Source of the DNA: Bradyrhizobium guangzhouense
Lineage (GTDB): Bacteria > Pseudomonadota > Alphaproteobacteria > Rhizobiales > Xanthobacteraceae
NCBI RefSeq assembly: GCF_004114955.1
Contig: NZ_CP030053.1
Span: forward strand, 1,240,001-1,304,000
Direction: 5' to 3'
DNA length: 64,000 bases
The stretch's first letter is position 1. Every line of letters starts with the position of its first letter. Positions 37,936 through 46,395 of the stretch are shown piece by piece. The position numbers and the translations under genes are program-made. Below the pieces are notes generated by a model, which saw nothing but the letters and a program-made list of their open reading frames with translations, did not search any database and was not told the origin of the DNA.

Positions 37936-39852
37936 TCAAATATTCGCGGCGAGGTCCACGACTTCGTCGAACAGCACGCCTGATGCCTTCAGCATCTGCT
38001 CGATCTCATCCGCCGCATCGGCAACCGTCCGCGTCGAGGTGTCGATGACGAGTTCAGCCGCCTGCGGCGCCTCATAGTCGTTGCCGATGCCGGTGAACGA
38101 CGCCAGCGCGCCAGCGCGGGCCTTCTTGTAGTGGCCCTTCGGATCGCGCTCCTCGCAAACCTCCGCCGGTGTCGCGACATGGATTTCGCGGAACGCGGTG
38201 TCGGCGATGCGGCGCGCGGTAGCGCGGTCCTCGCGCGCCGGGGAGACTGCGGCGACGATGGCGATATGGCCGTTACGCGCGAGATGCGTTGCGACTTCGG
38301 CGAGCCGACGGATGTTCTCGCTGCGATCGGCAGGGGAGAAGCCGAGATCGCCGTTGAGCCCGGCGCGCACCGTGTCGCCGTCGAGCAGGATGGGCGAGCC
38401 GCCATTGGTGAACAGGCGCCGCTCCAGCGCCTTCGCCAGCGTCGACTTGCCGGAGGCCGGCAGGCCGGTGAGCCAGACCACGGCTCCGTTGTGGCGATAG
38501 CGCGCGGAGCGCTCGTCGGGCCGCAGCGCCGATTCCACCGGCACGATATCGACGGGCACGGCGCGCTGGCCGGCATCGACCGACAGCACCAGGCCGCCGC
38601 CGGCGATGCGCCCGGACACTTCGATCACGAGGCGGCCGGTACGCGGGTTCTCGGTGTAGGGATCGGTTGCGATCGGATTGGACAGCGAAATGTCGATCTC
38701 GCCGACATGGTTGCGGCCGATCGCCTTGTTCTCGCTGCTCGAGAGCTCGCCGGGATCGACCGCCTTCTCGATGGCAACGACGGTGGCGCGGCTTTCCTTC
38801 GGCCCGCAGCGCACCAGCAGCTGATCGCCTTTGGCAAGCGGCTTGTCGTGCAGCCAGAAGATGCGCGCGCGCAGCCGCCGCGTCTCGCGCGGCGCGGTGC
38901 TCGCGTGCGCAATGATATCGCCGCGCTCGATGAACAATTCGCGGTCGAGCGTGATGCCGACCGAGCGGCCAGCGCCCTGACGGTTTGCGACCGGTGTCAC
39001 CGGCCAGCTCTCGACCGTCTTGATCCTGGCGATCTTGCCGGCGGGCATGATCACGATCTCGTCGCCGGCAATCAGGCTGCCGGATTCGATGCGGCCCGCC
39101 ACGATGCGGCGGTCGTCGAACTTGTAGATCGCCTGCACCGGCAGCCGCAGCGCCAGCGCTTCCAGCGGCCGCGCCGGCTCGAGCCGGTCAAGCGCCTCGA
39201 CCACGGTCGGGCCTTTGTACCAGCCGATGCGGTCGGTGCGCTCGGCAACGCCGTCGCCGTCGCGTGCGGAGATCGGGATCACCGCCGTCGGCGTTACGCC
39301 GAGGCCCTTGAGATGCGCGGAGATCTCGTCGCTGATCTCCTTGAAGCGATCGGCGCTGAAATCGACGCGATCCATCTTGTTGACGACCACGGCGACCTGC
39401 TTCACGCCGAGCAGATGCAGCAGATAGCCGTGCCGGCGGGTCTGGTCGCGCACGCCCTCCAGCGCGTCGATGATCAGCACCGCGCCGTCGGCCTGCGAGG
39501 CGCCGGTGATCATGTTGCGCAGGAATTCGGCGTGGCCGGGCGCGTCGATCAGCACGATGTCGCGCGAATTGGTGCGGAAGCGGATCTGCGTGGTGTCGAT
39601 GGTGATGCCTTGGTCGCGCTCGGTTTGGAGTGCGTCGAGCAGGAACGACCATTCGAACGGCATGCCGCGCCGCGCGCTGACGGCTTTCAGCATTTCGAGC
39701 TTGCCGTCGGGCAGGCTGCCGGTCTCGTGCAGGAGGCGGCCGACCAACGTCGACTTGCCGTGGTCGACATGGCCGACGATGACGATCCGCACTAGAGGAC
39801 GCGTGGTGCCGTTCGGCGTGGCGGGCGAGGTGGGGGTGACGAGCATGTTCAT
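37936..39852 (-). CDS. cysNC: Bifunctional ATP-sulfurylase large subunit / APS kinase (CysN-CysC fusion)
   Basis: 638 residues from the ATG at 39852. The N-terminal CysN GTPase (about 1-430) has GHVDHGKSTL, DAPGHAEF and VVNKMD. The C-terminal CysC kinase (about 455-638) has LTGLPASGKSTL and ILLDGDTVRAGL. With CysD it makes APS from sulfate and ATP; the kinase half turns APS into PAPS. The fusion has the same architecture as NodQ. It follows cysD by 20 bases. The adjacent reductase looks APS-type, so PAPS may serve sulfation rather than reduction. Confidence 0.95.
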   Translation of the reverse strand: MNMLVTPTSPATPNGTTRPLVRIVIVGHVDHGKSTLVGRLLHETGSLPDGKLEMLKAVSARRGMPFEWSFLLDALQTERDQGITIDTTQIRFRTNSRDIVLIDAPGHAEFLRNMITGASQADGAVLIIDALEGVRDQTRRHGYLLHLLGVKQVAVVVNKMDRVDFSADRFKEISDEISAHLKGLGVTPTAVIPISARDGDGVAERTDRIGWYKGPTVVEALDRLEPARPLEALALRLPVQAIYKFDDRRIVAGRIESGSLIAGDEIVIMPAGKIARIKTVESWPVTPVANRQGAGRSVGITLDRELFIERGDIIAHASTAPRETRRLRARIFWLHDKPLAKGDQLLVRCGPKESRATVVAIEKAVDPGELSSSENKAIGRNHVGEIDISLSNPIATDPYTENPRTGRLVIEVSGRIAGGGLVLSVDAGQRAVPVDIVPVESALRPDERSARYRHNGAVVWLTGLPASGKSTLAKALERRLFTNGGSPILLDGDTVRAGLNGDLGFSPADRSENIRRLAEVATHLARNGHIAIVAAVSPAREDRATARRIADTAFREIHVATPAEVCEERDPKGHYKKARAGALASFTGIGNDYEAPQAAELVIDTSTRTVADAADEIEQMLKASGVLFDEVVDLAANI

Positions 39853-39872
39853 GACCGCGATGCGTCCTTGAA

Positions 39873-40769
39873 TCAGAGATAGCCGGCGACGCGCAGCCGC
39901 TCGAAAGCGTCCTCGGTCTCGTGGTCGAGCGCGCGGCCGGCACGCTCCGGCACCTTGGTCTGCTCGAGCTCGGCCAGGATCTCGTCGATGTTCGACGCGT
40001 TCGATGCGACCGGATTGGTGATGTCCTGATCGCCCAGCGAACGATAGCGCTTGCCGTCCTTGGCGAGGTAGAGCGGGATGATCGGGATGTTCTCGCGCTT
40101 GGTGTAGGCCCAGATGTCGGCCTCCGTCCAATGCAGGATCGGATGGATGCGCAAGTGAGCGCCTTGCGGCGGCGAGGCGTTGAAATGGTCCCAGAACTCC
40201 GGCGGCTGGTCGCGCACGTCCCAATTGCCCTCAAGCCCGCGCGGCGAGAACACGCGCTCCTTGGCACGGGTGGCTTCCTCGTCGCGGCGAATGCCGGCGA
40301 TCAGGCCGTCAAAGCCGAATTTCCCGAGCGCCATCTTGAGACCTTCGGTCTTGCGCGCGGCGGAACGGGCGGCCGGCGGCAGCGTTGGGTCGACGGCATC
40401 GATGGGAGGGCAGGGCTCGACGCGCAGATCGAGCTCCCATTCCTTCCCGTAGTGGTCGCGGAAGCGATACATCTCCGGAAACTTCTTGCCGGTATCGACA
40501 TGGAGCGCCGGGAACGGCACGCGGCCGAAGAAGGCCTTGCGCGCCAGCCAGATCATCACGTTGGAATCCTTGCCGAGCGACCACAGCAGGGCGATCTTCT
40601 TCAGCCGCGCAAACGCCTCGCGGAAGATGTAGATGCTCTGGGCTTCCAACTGGTCGAGATGGTCCATGCTGGGCGCAACATCAGCGGAAAATTCTTGCGA
40701 GCCCGAGCGTCCGACCGGGGCCGGGCTGCTCACGCCGGCAACTGCGGAATCGTCCTTGAGAAGATGCAT
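39873..40769 (-). CDS. cysD: Sulfate adenylyltransferase small subunit
   Basis: 298 residues from the ATG at 40769; the frame stays open upstream into the shared promoter. The PP-loop-like LLWSLGKDSNVMIWLARKAF and the later block RGLEGNWDVRDQPPEFW match CysD. It adenylates sulfate to APS together with CysN. It is divergent from cysG with a 142-base promoter region between them, and is followed directly by cysNC. Confidence 0.95.
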   Translation of the reverse strand: MHLLKDDSAVAGVSSPAPVGRSGSQEFSADVAPSMDHLDQLEAQSIYIFREAFARLKKIALLWSLGKDSNVMIWLARKAFFGRVPFPALHVDTGKKFPEMYRFRDHYGKEWELDLRVEPCPPIDAVDPTLPPAARSAARKTEGLKMALGKFGFDGLIAGIRRDEEATRAKERVFSPRGLEGNWDVRDQPPEFWDHFNASPPQGAHLRIHPILHWTEADIWAYTKRENIPIIPLYLAKDGKRYRSLGDQDITNPVASNASNIDEILAELEQTKVPERAGRALDHETEDAFERLRVAGYL

Positions 40770-40818
40770 CTCTGCCACTTTGCGTTTGGAGGCTAAAATT
40801 CTATAGTTGCACTGCAGG

Positions 40819-40839
40819 AGAGAAGAAAAAATTTTCTCT
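40819..40839. promoter_or_regulatory. Inverted repeat in the cysD-cysG divergent promoter region
   Basis: AGAGAA (40819-40824) and TTCTCT (40834-40839) around an A/T-rich 9-base spacer, in the 142-base gap between divergent sulfur operons. Position and symmetry suit a sulfur regulator (CysB-like or other), but no known consensus is matched. Confidence 0.45.
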
Positions 40840-40911
40840 TTGCGCGCTCGAAACGACACATATATAGAAAATAATTCCAGTCAACCCCGAATTGGGGGAA
40901 GCGAGTATCGT

Positions 40912-42336
40912 ATGCGGTTCTTGCCGGTGTTTCTCGATCTCAAGGCCGGTCCGGTGGTCCTCATCGGCGCGGGCGAGCTTTTGCGCGCAAAATTGCGCGT
41001 GCTCGCCGCTGCCGGCGCACGCATCCGCGTGCACGCGACCGACGGCAATCAGGACCTGGGTCTGAGCTCCGACGACGTCGCGCGTATCGAAATCTCGACT
41101 AGCGATCCGCTCACATCGGATCTCGTCGGCGTCATCGCCATCGTCTGCGCCGGCGCGGGTGATGTCGGCGTGGCGATGTCCGCGCGCGCGAAATCGCTTG
41201 GCCTGCCCGTCAACGTCATGGACGATCTCGCGCATTCCAGCTTCATTTTCCCGGCGATCGTCGATCGCGGCGATGTCGTGGTCGCGGTCGGCACCGGTGG
41301 CACCTCGCCGGTGGTGGCGCGGCGCGTGCGCGAGAAGATCGAGGCACTGCTGCCGGCCCGCATCGGCGAGCTCGCCGAGTTCATCGGCGGCTTCCGCAAG
41401 TCCGTCAACGAGCGCATTGCCGAGTTTCCGCTGCGCCGCCGCTTCTGGGAGCGCGTCATTGACGGCCCGATCGGCGCCGCCGTGCTCGCCGGCCGCAAGG
41501 GCGAGGCGGACGCAGCGATCAAAGCCATTTCCGATCCGTCCGAATTCGCGCGCGCCGACAAGCCGCAAGGCTCGGTTGCGCTGGTCGGCGCCGGCCCCGG
41601 CGACCCCGACCTTCTCACCATCAAGGCGCTGCGCGCGTTGCAGGATGCCGACATCGTCTTCCACGACGAGTTGGTCTCGAGCGAGATTCTCGATCGCATC
41701 CGTCGCGATACGACGCGCGTTCCCGTCGGCCGCCGCGTCGGCAAGCCCGGCATCGGCCAGGACGCCATCAACACGCGCATGATCGAAGCTGCGCAAGCCG
41801 GCCAGCGCGTGGTGCGGCTGAAGGGCGGCGATCCCTTCGTGTTCGGTCGCGGCGGCGAAGAGGTGGAGGCGCTGCGCGCGGCTGACGTTGCCTATTCGAT
41901 CATTCCCGGCATCACCGCCGGGCTCGGTGGCGCTGCCGATTTCGAAGTGCCGCTCACTTACCGTCATGAAGCCACCCGCATCACCTTCCTCACCGCGCAC
42001 AAGGCACGCGATGCAGAGACCGTCGACTGGTCGACGCTGACCGACACCAAGATGACCGTCGTTGTTTACATGGGCATGACCGCGGCACCTGCCGTGCGCG
42101 CGGGCCTGTTCGCCGCCGGCCGCTCGCCGGAGACGCCGGTCGGCGTGTTCGCCCGGGTCACGCGGCCGGACGCGCAAGGCGCGATCGGGATGCTGCGCGA
42201 CCTGCCCGAGCTCGTGCGGCAGACCAATGGCGGTCCCGCCATCCTCATCATCGGCGACGTGGTCCGGCATGCCGGCTCGCTTCGTCGTCAAACCCCAAAG
42301 CAAATCATCTCTGACCTATTGGATGCAGCCGAATGA
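40912..42336 (+). CDS. cysG: Siroheme synthase (CysG: dehydrogenase/ferrochelatase plus uroporphyrinogen-III methyltransferase)
   Basis: 474 residues from the ATG at 40912, with GGGGGAAGCGAG upstream. The N-terminal Rossmann domain (about 1-210; LDLKAGPVVLIGAGELLRAKLRVL) oxidises precorrin-2 and inserts iron. The C-terminal SUMT domain (about 220-474; VALVGAGPGDPDLLTIKA, RLKGGDPFVFGRGGEE) makes precorrin-2. The NAD-binding motif reads GAGELLRAK rather than GGGxVAxRK. It makes the siroheme used by the CysI-type reductase two genes downstream. Its stop overlaps the next start as ATGA. Confidence 0.94.
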   Translation: MRFLPVFLDLKAGPVVLIGAGELLRAKLRVLAAAGARIRVHATDGNQDLGLSSDDVARIEISTSDPLTSDLVGVIAIVCAGAGDVGVAMSARAKSLGLPVNVMDDLAHSSFIFPAIVDRGDVVVAVGTGGTSPVVARRVREKIEALLPARIGELAEFIGGFRKSVNERIAEFPLRRRFWERVIDGPIGAAVLAGRKGEADAAIKAISDPSEFARADKPQGSVALVGAGPGDPDLLTIKALRALQDADIVFHDELVSSEILDRIRRDTTRVPVGRRVGKPGIGQDAINTRMIEAAQAGQRVVRLKGGDPFVFGRGGEEVEALRAADVAYSIIPGITAGLGGAADFEVPLTYRHEATRITFLTAHKARDAETVDWSTLTDTKMTVVVYMGMTAAPAVRAGLFAAGRSPETPVGVFARVTRPDAQGAIGMLRDLPELVRQTNGGPAILIIGDVVRHAGSLRRQTPKQIISDLLDAAE

Positions 42337-42650
42337 CCTCCCCGCTCGAACAGAAGAAGATCAAAATCGCCGGCCCCTCGGTCGTGACCGCCAACCGCAC
42401 CTGGGACGGCATCGTGGTGTACCGCACCGCCGCCAAGAGCTGGTCCGCGGACCTCTCGGAAGCCGCGATCGTGCGCGACTCCGACGAGGCCAAGGCGCTG
42501 CTCGCGGAATCCGTCGCCGATGACGTCGGCGCGATCGGTCCCTATATCGCTCCGGTGCAGGTCGGCGCTGACGGCAAGATCGAACCCGGCAATCTGCGCG
42601 AACAGATCCGCCGCACCGGCGTGACCATCGGTCAGTCGGCCCAGGCTTAA
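42333..42650 (+). CDS. DUF2849 protein of the sulfite-reductase operon
   Basis: 105 residues, starting inside the cysG stop (ATGA). It holds the DUF2849 pattern (KIAGPSVVTANRTWDGIVVYRTAAKSWSADLSEA...; VGAIGPYIAPVQVG) and no signal peptide, cysteines or membrane helix. The family is found next to sulfite-reductase genes in many alphaproteobacteria; its function is not established. Tight coupling on both sides (11 bases to cysI) points to a role in siroheme loading or reductase function. Confidence 0.88.
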   Translation: MTSPLEQKKIKIAGPSVVTANRTWDGIVVYRTAAKSWSADLSEAAIVRDSDEAKALLAESVADDVGAIGPYIAPVQVGADGKIEPGNLREQIRRTGVTIGQSAQA

Positions 42651-42661
42651 GGCATTCGCTG

Positions 42662-44317
42662 ATGTACGCTTACGACGAAATCGACCGCACGCTCGTCAAC
42701 GAGCGCGTCTCGGAGTTCCGCGACCAGGTGAAGCGCCGTCTCTCGGGCGAGCTCACCGAGGACGAGTTCAAGATCCTGCGCTTGCAGAATGGCGTCTATC
42801 TGCAACTGCACGCCTACATGTTCCGCGTCGCGATCCCCTACGGGACGCTGGCGTCGAACCAGCTGCGGGCGCTGGCCCATGTCGCGCGCAAATACGACCG
42901 CGGCTTTGGCCATTTCACCACGCGCCAGAACATCCAGTTCAACTGGATCAAGCTCGCCGAGTTGCCGGACGCGCTGGAGGATCTCGCCAAGGTCGGCATC
43001 CATGCGATGCAGACCTCAGGCAACAACATGCGCAACGTCACCTCGGACCAGTGGGCCGGTGTCGCGCCCGGCGAGATCGAGGATCCGCGCATCTGGTCGG
43101 AGCTTATCCGCCAGCACACCACGCTGCATCCCGAGTTCTCGTTCCTGCCGCGCAAGTTCAAGATCGCGATCACCGCGTCGGACCACGACCGCGCCGCGAT
43201 CAAGATCCACGACATCGGGCTCAAGTTGATCAAGAACGAGAAGGGCGAGACCGGGTTCGAGGTGCTCGTCGGCGGCGGTCTCGGCCGCACGCCGTTCATC
43301 GGCAAGACGATCAAGCACTTCGTGCATGGCCGCGATATCCTCAGCTATATCGAGGCGATCCTGCGCGTCTACAACCAATACGGCCGCCGCGACAACATCT
43401 ACAAGGCGCGCATCAAGATCCTGGTGCACGAGCTCGGCATCGAGAAGTTCTCGCGCGAGGTCGAGGAAGAGTGGCAGCATATCCGCAACTCCTCGCTCCA
43501 GATCGACGACGAGGTGATCGAGGACATCCGCTCGCGCTTCACCTATCCCGCTTACGAGAAGCTGCCGCACATGCCGGATGAGCTGCGTCAGGCCGCGGCC
43601 GACACGGACTTCGAGGCGTGGCGCAAGAACTCGGTCGCCCCGCACAAGGTGCAGGGCTATTCCATCGTCACCATCTCGCTGAAGCCGATCGGCAAGCCCC
43701 CGGGCGATGCCACGGCCGACCAGATGGACGCGCTGGCCGATCTCGCCGACGAATACTCCTTCGGCGAGATCCGCGTCGGCCACGAGCAGAACTTGGCGCT
43801 GCCGCACGTCGCCAAGCGCGATTTGCCGGCGCTGTGGAAGGCGCTCGACAAGCTTGGCCTGGCGACCCCGAACGTCAATCTGATCACCGACATCATCGCC
43901 TGCCCGGGTCTCGATTATTGCTCGCTGGCCAATGCGCGCTCGATCCCGATCGCGCAGGAGCTGACGCGGCGCTTCGCCAACCACGAGCTGGCCAACCTGA
44001 TCGGCCGTCTCCACATCAACATCTCCGGCTGCATCAATGCCTGCGGCCATCACCATGTCGGCCATATCGGCATTCTCGGCGTCGAGAAGAACGGCGAGGA
44101 GGTCTACCAGATCACCATCGGAGGCCGGGCCGACGAGGGTGCGGCGCTGGGCAATCTGATCGGCCCCGGCGTCAAGTTCGACGAGGTCGCAGACGTCATC
44201 GAGGACGTCGTGGAAGCCTATCTTGCGCTGCGCGAGCGGCCCGACGAGCTGTTCATCGACACGGTGAAGCGGCTCGGCGTCGAACCCTTCAAGGAGCGCG
44301 TCTATGCCACTCGTTAA
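42662..44317 (+). CDS. cysI: Sulfite (nitrite-type) reductase hemoprotein
   Basis: 551 residues. Two tandem ferredoxin-like/siroheme domain pairs are visible. The cluster ligands are in CPGLDYCSLA and ISGCINACGHHH (CX5C...CX3C), which bind [4Fe-4S] linked to siroheme. It reduces sulfite to sulfide with six electrons. No CysJ flavoprotein is nearby, so electrons probably come from ferredoxin or another donor. The 3' end overlaps the DUF934 gene by 14 bases. Confidence 0.94.
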   Translation: MYAYDEIDRTLVNERVSEFRDQVKRRLSGELTEDEFKILRLQNGVYLQLHAYMFRVAIPYGTLASNQLRALAHVARKYDRGFGHFTTRQNIQFNWIKLAELPDALEDLAKVGIHAMQTSGNNMRNVTSDQWAGVAPGEIEDPRIWSELIRQHTTLHPEFSFLPRKFKIAITASDHDRAAIKIHDIGLKLIKNEKGETGFEVLVGGGLGRTPFIGKTIKHFVHGRDILSYIEAILRVYNQYGRRDNIYKARIKILVHELGIEKFSREVEEEWQHIRNSSLQIDDEVIEDIRSRFTYPAYEKLPHMPDELRQAAADTDFEAWRKNSVAPHKVQGYSIVTISLKPIGKPPGDATADQMDALADLADEYSFGEIRVGHEQNLALPHVAKRDLPALWKALDKLGLATPNVNLITDIIACPGLDYCSLANARSIPIAQELTRRFANHELANLIGRLHINISGCINACGHHHVGHIGILGVEKNGEEVYQITIGGRADEGAALGNLIGPGVKFDEVADVIEDVVEAYLALRERPDELFIDTVKRLGVEPFKERVYATR

Positions 44318-44819
44318 CGGCGGAAAAATCGCGGACGACCGTTTCGTCAAGCTGGCTGTCGACACGCCGCTGCCCGACAGCGGCGATATCCTCGTGCCGG
44401 CCGAGCGCTTCATCGCCGAGGCAGATGCGCTGCTCAAGCGCGCCGGCAAGGTCGGCGTGATCTGGCCGAACAACCGCGACATCGACGAACTCGTGCCGTA
44501 TCTCGGCAAGGTCGCCGCCGTTGCGCTGGTGTTCCCGACCTTCCGCGACGGTCGTGCCTACAGCCAGGCGCGCCTGCTGCGCGAGCGTTATAATTATCGC
44601 GGCGAATTGCGGGCGACGGGGCAGATCCTGCGCGACCAGTTCGTGTTCATGCTGCGCGCCGGCTTCGATTCCTTCGAGGTCAAGAAGCAGGCCGACGCGG
44701 AAGCCTTCATGCAGACCGCAAAGCGCTATTCGGTGTTCTACCAGCCGACCGGCGACGGCCGGATCACGGCCTTGCACCGGCGCATGCAGCTGCGTCACTC
44801 CGAAGGTGTCGGCACGTGA
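44304..44819 (+). CDS. DUF934 protein, sulfite-reductase accessory
   Basis: 171 residues overlapping the cysI end by 14 bases and the cysH start by four (GTGA). It matches DUF934 (GVIWPNNRDIDELVPYLGKVAAVALVFPTFRDGRAYSQARLLRERY...GQILRDQF). The family is nearly always linked to CysI-type reductases and is described as a putative oxidoreductase or partner. No cofactor motif or cysteine pair is visible, so an electron-carrier role would need an unusual site. Confidence 0.88.
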   Translation: MPLVNGGKIADDRFVKLAVDTPLPDSGDILVPAERFIAEADALLKRAGKVGVIWPNNRDIDELVPYLGKVAAVALVFPTFRDGRAYSQARLLRERYNYRGELRATGQILRDQFVFMLRAGFDSFEVKKQADAEAFMQTAKRYSVFYQPTGDGRITALHRRMQLRHSEGVGT

Positions 44820-45541
44820 ACGCGATCGCTCCCCAGGTCTCGCCGGTTTCCGCGCTGCCTTCGGCAGAGGAGCTCGATCGCGCCTTGCGCGATGCATCGC
44901 CCGCGGAAATCATCGCCGCGGCCGTGAAGACCGTCGGCCGTGACAAGCTTGCGCTGGTGTCGTCCTTCGGCACGGAATCGGCGACGCTGCTCAAGGTGAT
45001 GGCGGACGTCGATCCGGCGATCCCCGTGATCTTCCTCGACACCGGCTGGCTGTTCGAGGAGACGCTGGCCTATCGCGATACGTTGATTTCAACGCTCGGC
45101 TTGAAAGACGTCCGCTCGATCAAGCCTGCCGAGGAAGCGCTGACGCGCGAAGATCCGGATCGCGACCTCTGGTTCTCCGATCCCGATGCCTGTTGCCGCA
45201 TCCGCAAAGTCGAGCCGCTGGCGCGCGCGCTAAAGCCGTTCTCGGCCTGGCTCAACGGCCGCAAGCGTTTCCAGGGCAATACGCGCGCCGATATTCCTGT
45301 CGTCGAGGCCGATGGAGTGCGGTTGAAGTTCAACCCGTTCGCCAATGTCTCGCGCGAGGAACTCGAGGCGATCTTCGTCCACGCCAAATTGCCGCGTCAC
45401 CCGCTTGCGGCGTCGGGTTTTCGTTCGGTTGGGTGTATGCCTTGCACGAGCAGAACGACCGAGGACGAGGACGAGCGCGCGGGTCGCTGGCGCGGCCGCG
45501 CCAAGACCGAGTGCGGCATCCACACGATAGGGACTTCGTAG
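44816..45541 (+). CDS. cysH: APS/PAPS reductase (assimilatory, iron-sulfur type)
   Basis: 241 residues from a GTG overlapping the previous stop. The PP-loop-type start is LALVSSFGTESATLL. The four cluster cysteines are present as DACCRIRKVEPL and GCMPCTSR, and the catalytic Cys lies in the C-terminal ECGIHTIGTS. The CC/CXXC pairs mark the [4Fe-4S] assimilatory APS reductase class rather than the cluster-free PAPS reductase. It reduces APS to sulfite using thioredoxin. It is the last gene of the operon, followed by a family A repeat. Confidence 0.94.
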   Translation: MNAIAPQVSPVSALPSAEELDRALRDASPAEIIAAAVKTVGRDKLALVSSFGTESATLLKVMADVDPAIPVIFLDTGWLFEETLAYRDTLISTLGLKDVRSIKPAEEALTREDPDRDLWFSDPDACCRIRKVEPLARALKPFSAWLNGRKRFQGNTRADIPVVEADGVRLKFNPFANVSREELEAIFVHAKLPRHPLAASGFRSVGCMPCTSRTTEDEDERAGRWRGRAKTECGIHTIGTS

Positions 45542-45654
45542 CGCAGGCTCGCCAAGCCTCGAGGCCGATGCTCCTCGCGACGGGGAACTGGGCGCCGGAC
45601 GACACGATCGGTCTCCGGCCCTGCCGCTACCGCACATTTGCGGGTTGAGGCACC

Positions 45655-45734
45655 GTCATTCCGGGGCCGTGCGCAGCACTGAACCCGGAATCTCGAGATT
45701 CCGGGCTCAATGCTGCGCGTCGCCCCGGAACGAC
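45655..45734. repeat. Palindromic intergenic repeat, family A, copy 2
   Basis: GTCATTCCGGGGC on the left and GCCCCGGAACGAC on the right (one mismatch), with an inner GGAATCTCGAGATTCC palindrome. It lies between cysH and the CAP-domain gene. Confidence 0.85.
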
Positions 45735-45814
45735 TTGCGTCGATTTTCCTCAAAATTCACCTTTCAGCCACGGTTGGTATGCAACAACGGCCCCTCATTT
45801 GGGGGCCCCTGAAC

Positions 45815-46318
45815 ATGCGCGCTGCGGCCGCGATCCTTCTCACTTTGCTTCTCGCCGGCTGCGCCGGCAATGAAGCGCCGGTCCAGCAGCCGTCGATGTA
45901 TGCCGACATGTCGGTCCCGGGCGCCAAGCTTGATGCGCCTGCCGCCGCGATCATGATCTCGCAATATCGCCAGAATAACGGGCTCGGCGCCGTGGAGGTA
46001 GACCCCGAATTGATGCGGCTCGCCGAATCCCAGTCGGGCGCCATGGCCGCCGCCAACAAGATGGACCATGATGTCCGCGCCCCCCTGGGCAAACGGCTCA
46101 ATACCGGCGGTTATCCGGCGACCGTGGCGGTCGAGAACATCTCGGCCGGCTATCATACGCTGGCGGAAGCGTTTTCCGGCTGGCGCGACTCCCCTCCGCA
46201 CCGCGCCAACATGCTCAAGAGCGGTGTCACAAAATTGGGCATCGCGGCGAGCTATGCTCCAGGCACCAAGTACAAGGTGTTCTGGACCATGATCCTGGCG
46301 TCGACCGATCCCCGATAA
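45815..46318 (+). CDS. CAP-domain (SCP/PR1-like) lipoprotein
   Basis: 167 residues from the ATG at 45815. An earlier in-frame ATG (45779) would bury the signal peptide. The lipobox LLLAGC gives a lipidated Cys near residue 15. The CAP domain (about 45-165) contains EVDPELMRLAESQSGAMA, VAVENISAGY and GWRDSPPHRANML. CAP proteins are extracytoplasmic, and bacterial members are mostly of unknown function. It stands alone between the cys operon and the patatin gene. Confidence 0.87.
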   Translation: MRAAAAILLTLLLAGCAGNEAPVQQPSMYADMSVPGAKLDAPAAAIMISQYRQNNGLGAVEVDPELMRLAESQSGAMAAANKMDHDVRAPLGKRLNTGGYPATVAVENISAGYHTLAEAFSGWRDSPPHRANMLKSGVTKLGIAASYAPGTKYKVFWTMILASTDPR

Positions 46319-46395
46319 GCCAGACTTGATCCCGGGTGCATTGACGTCGCGACAGACTGTCGCCACGGTGGCTCGCCTTTTGCTATTGTTCCCAT

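Noticed and set aside
45193..45648. Possible alternative frame or frameshift at the 3' end of cysH
   Set aside because: The cysH frame ends with the family's ECGIHTIGTS, so it is intact. The other frame is coincidental.
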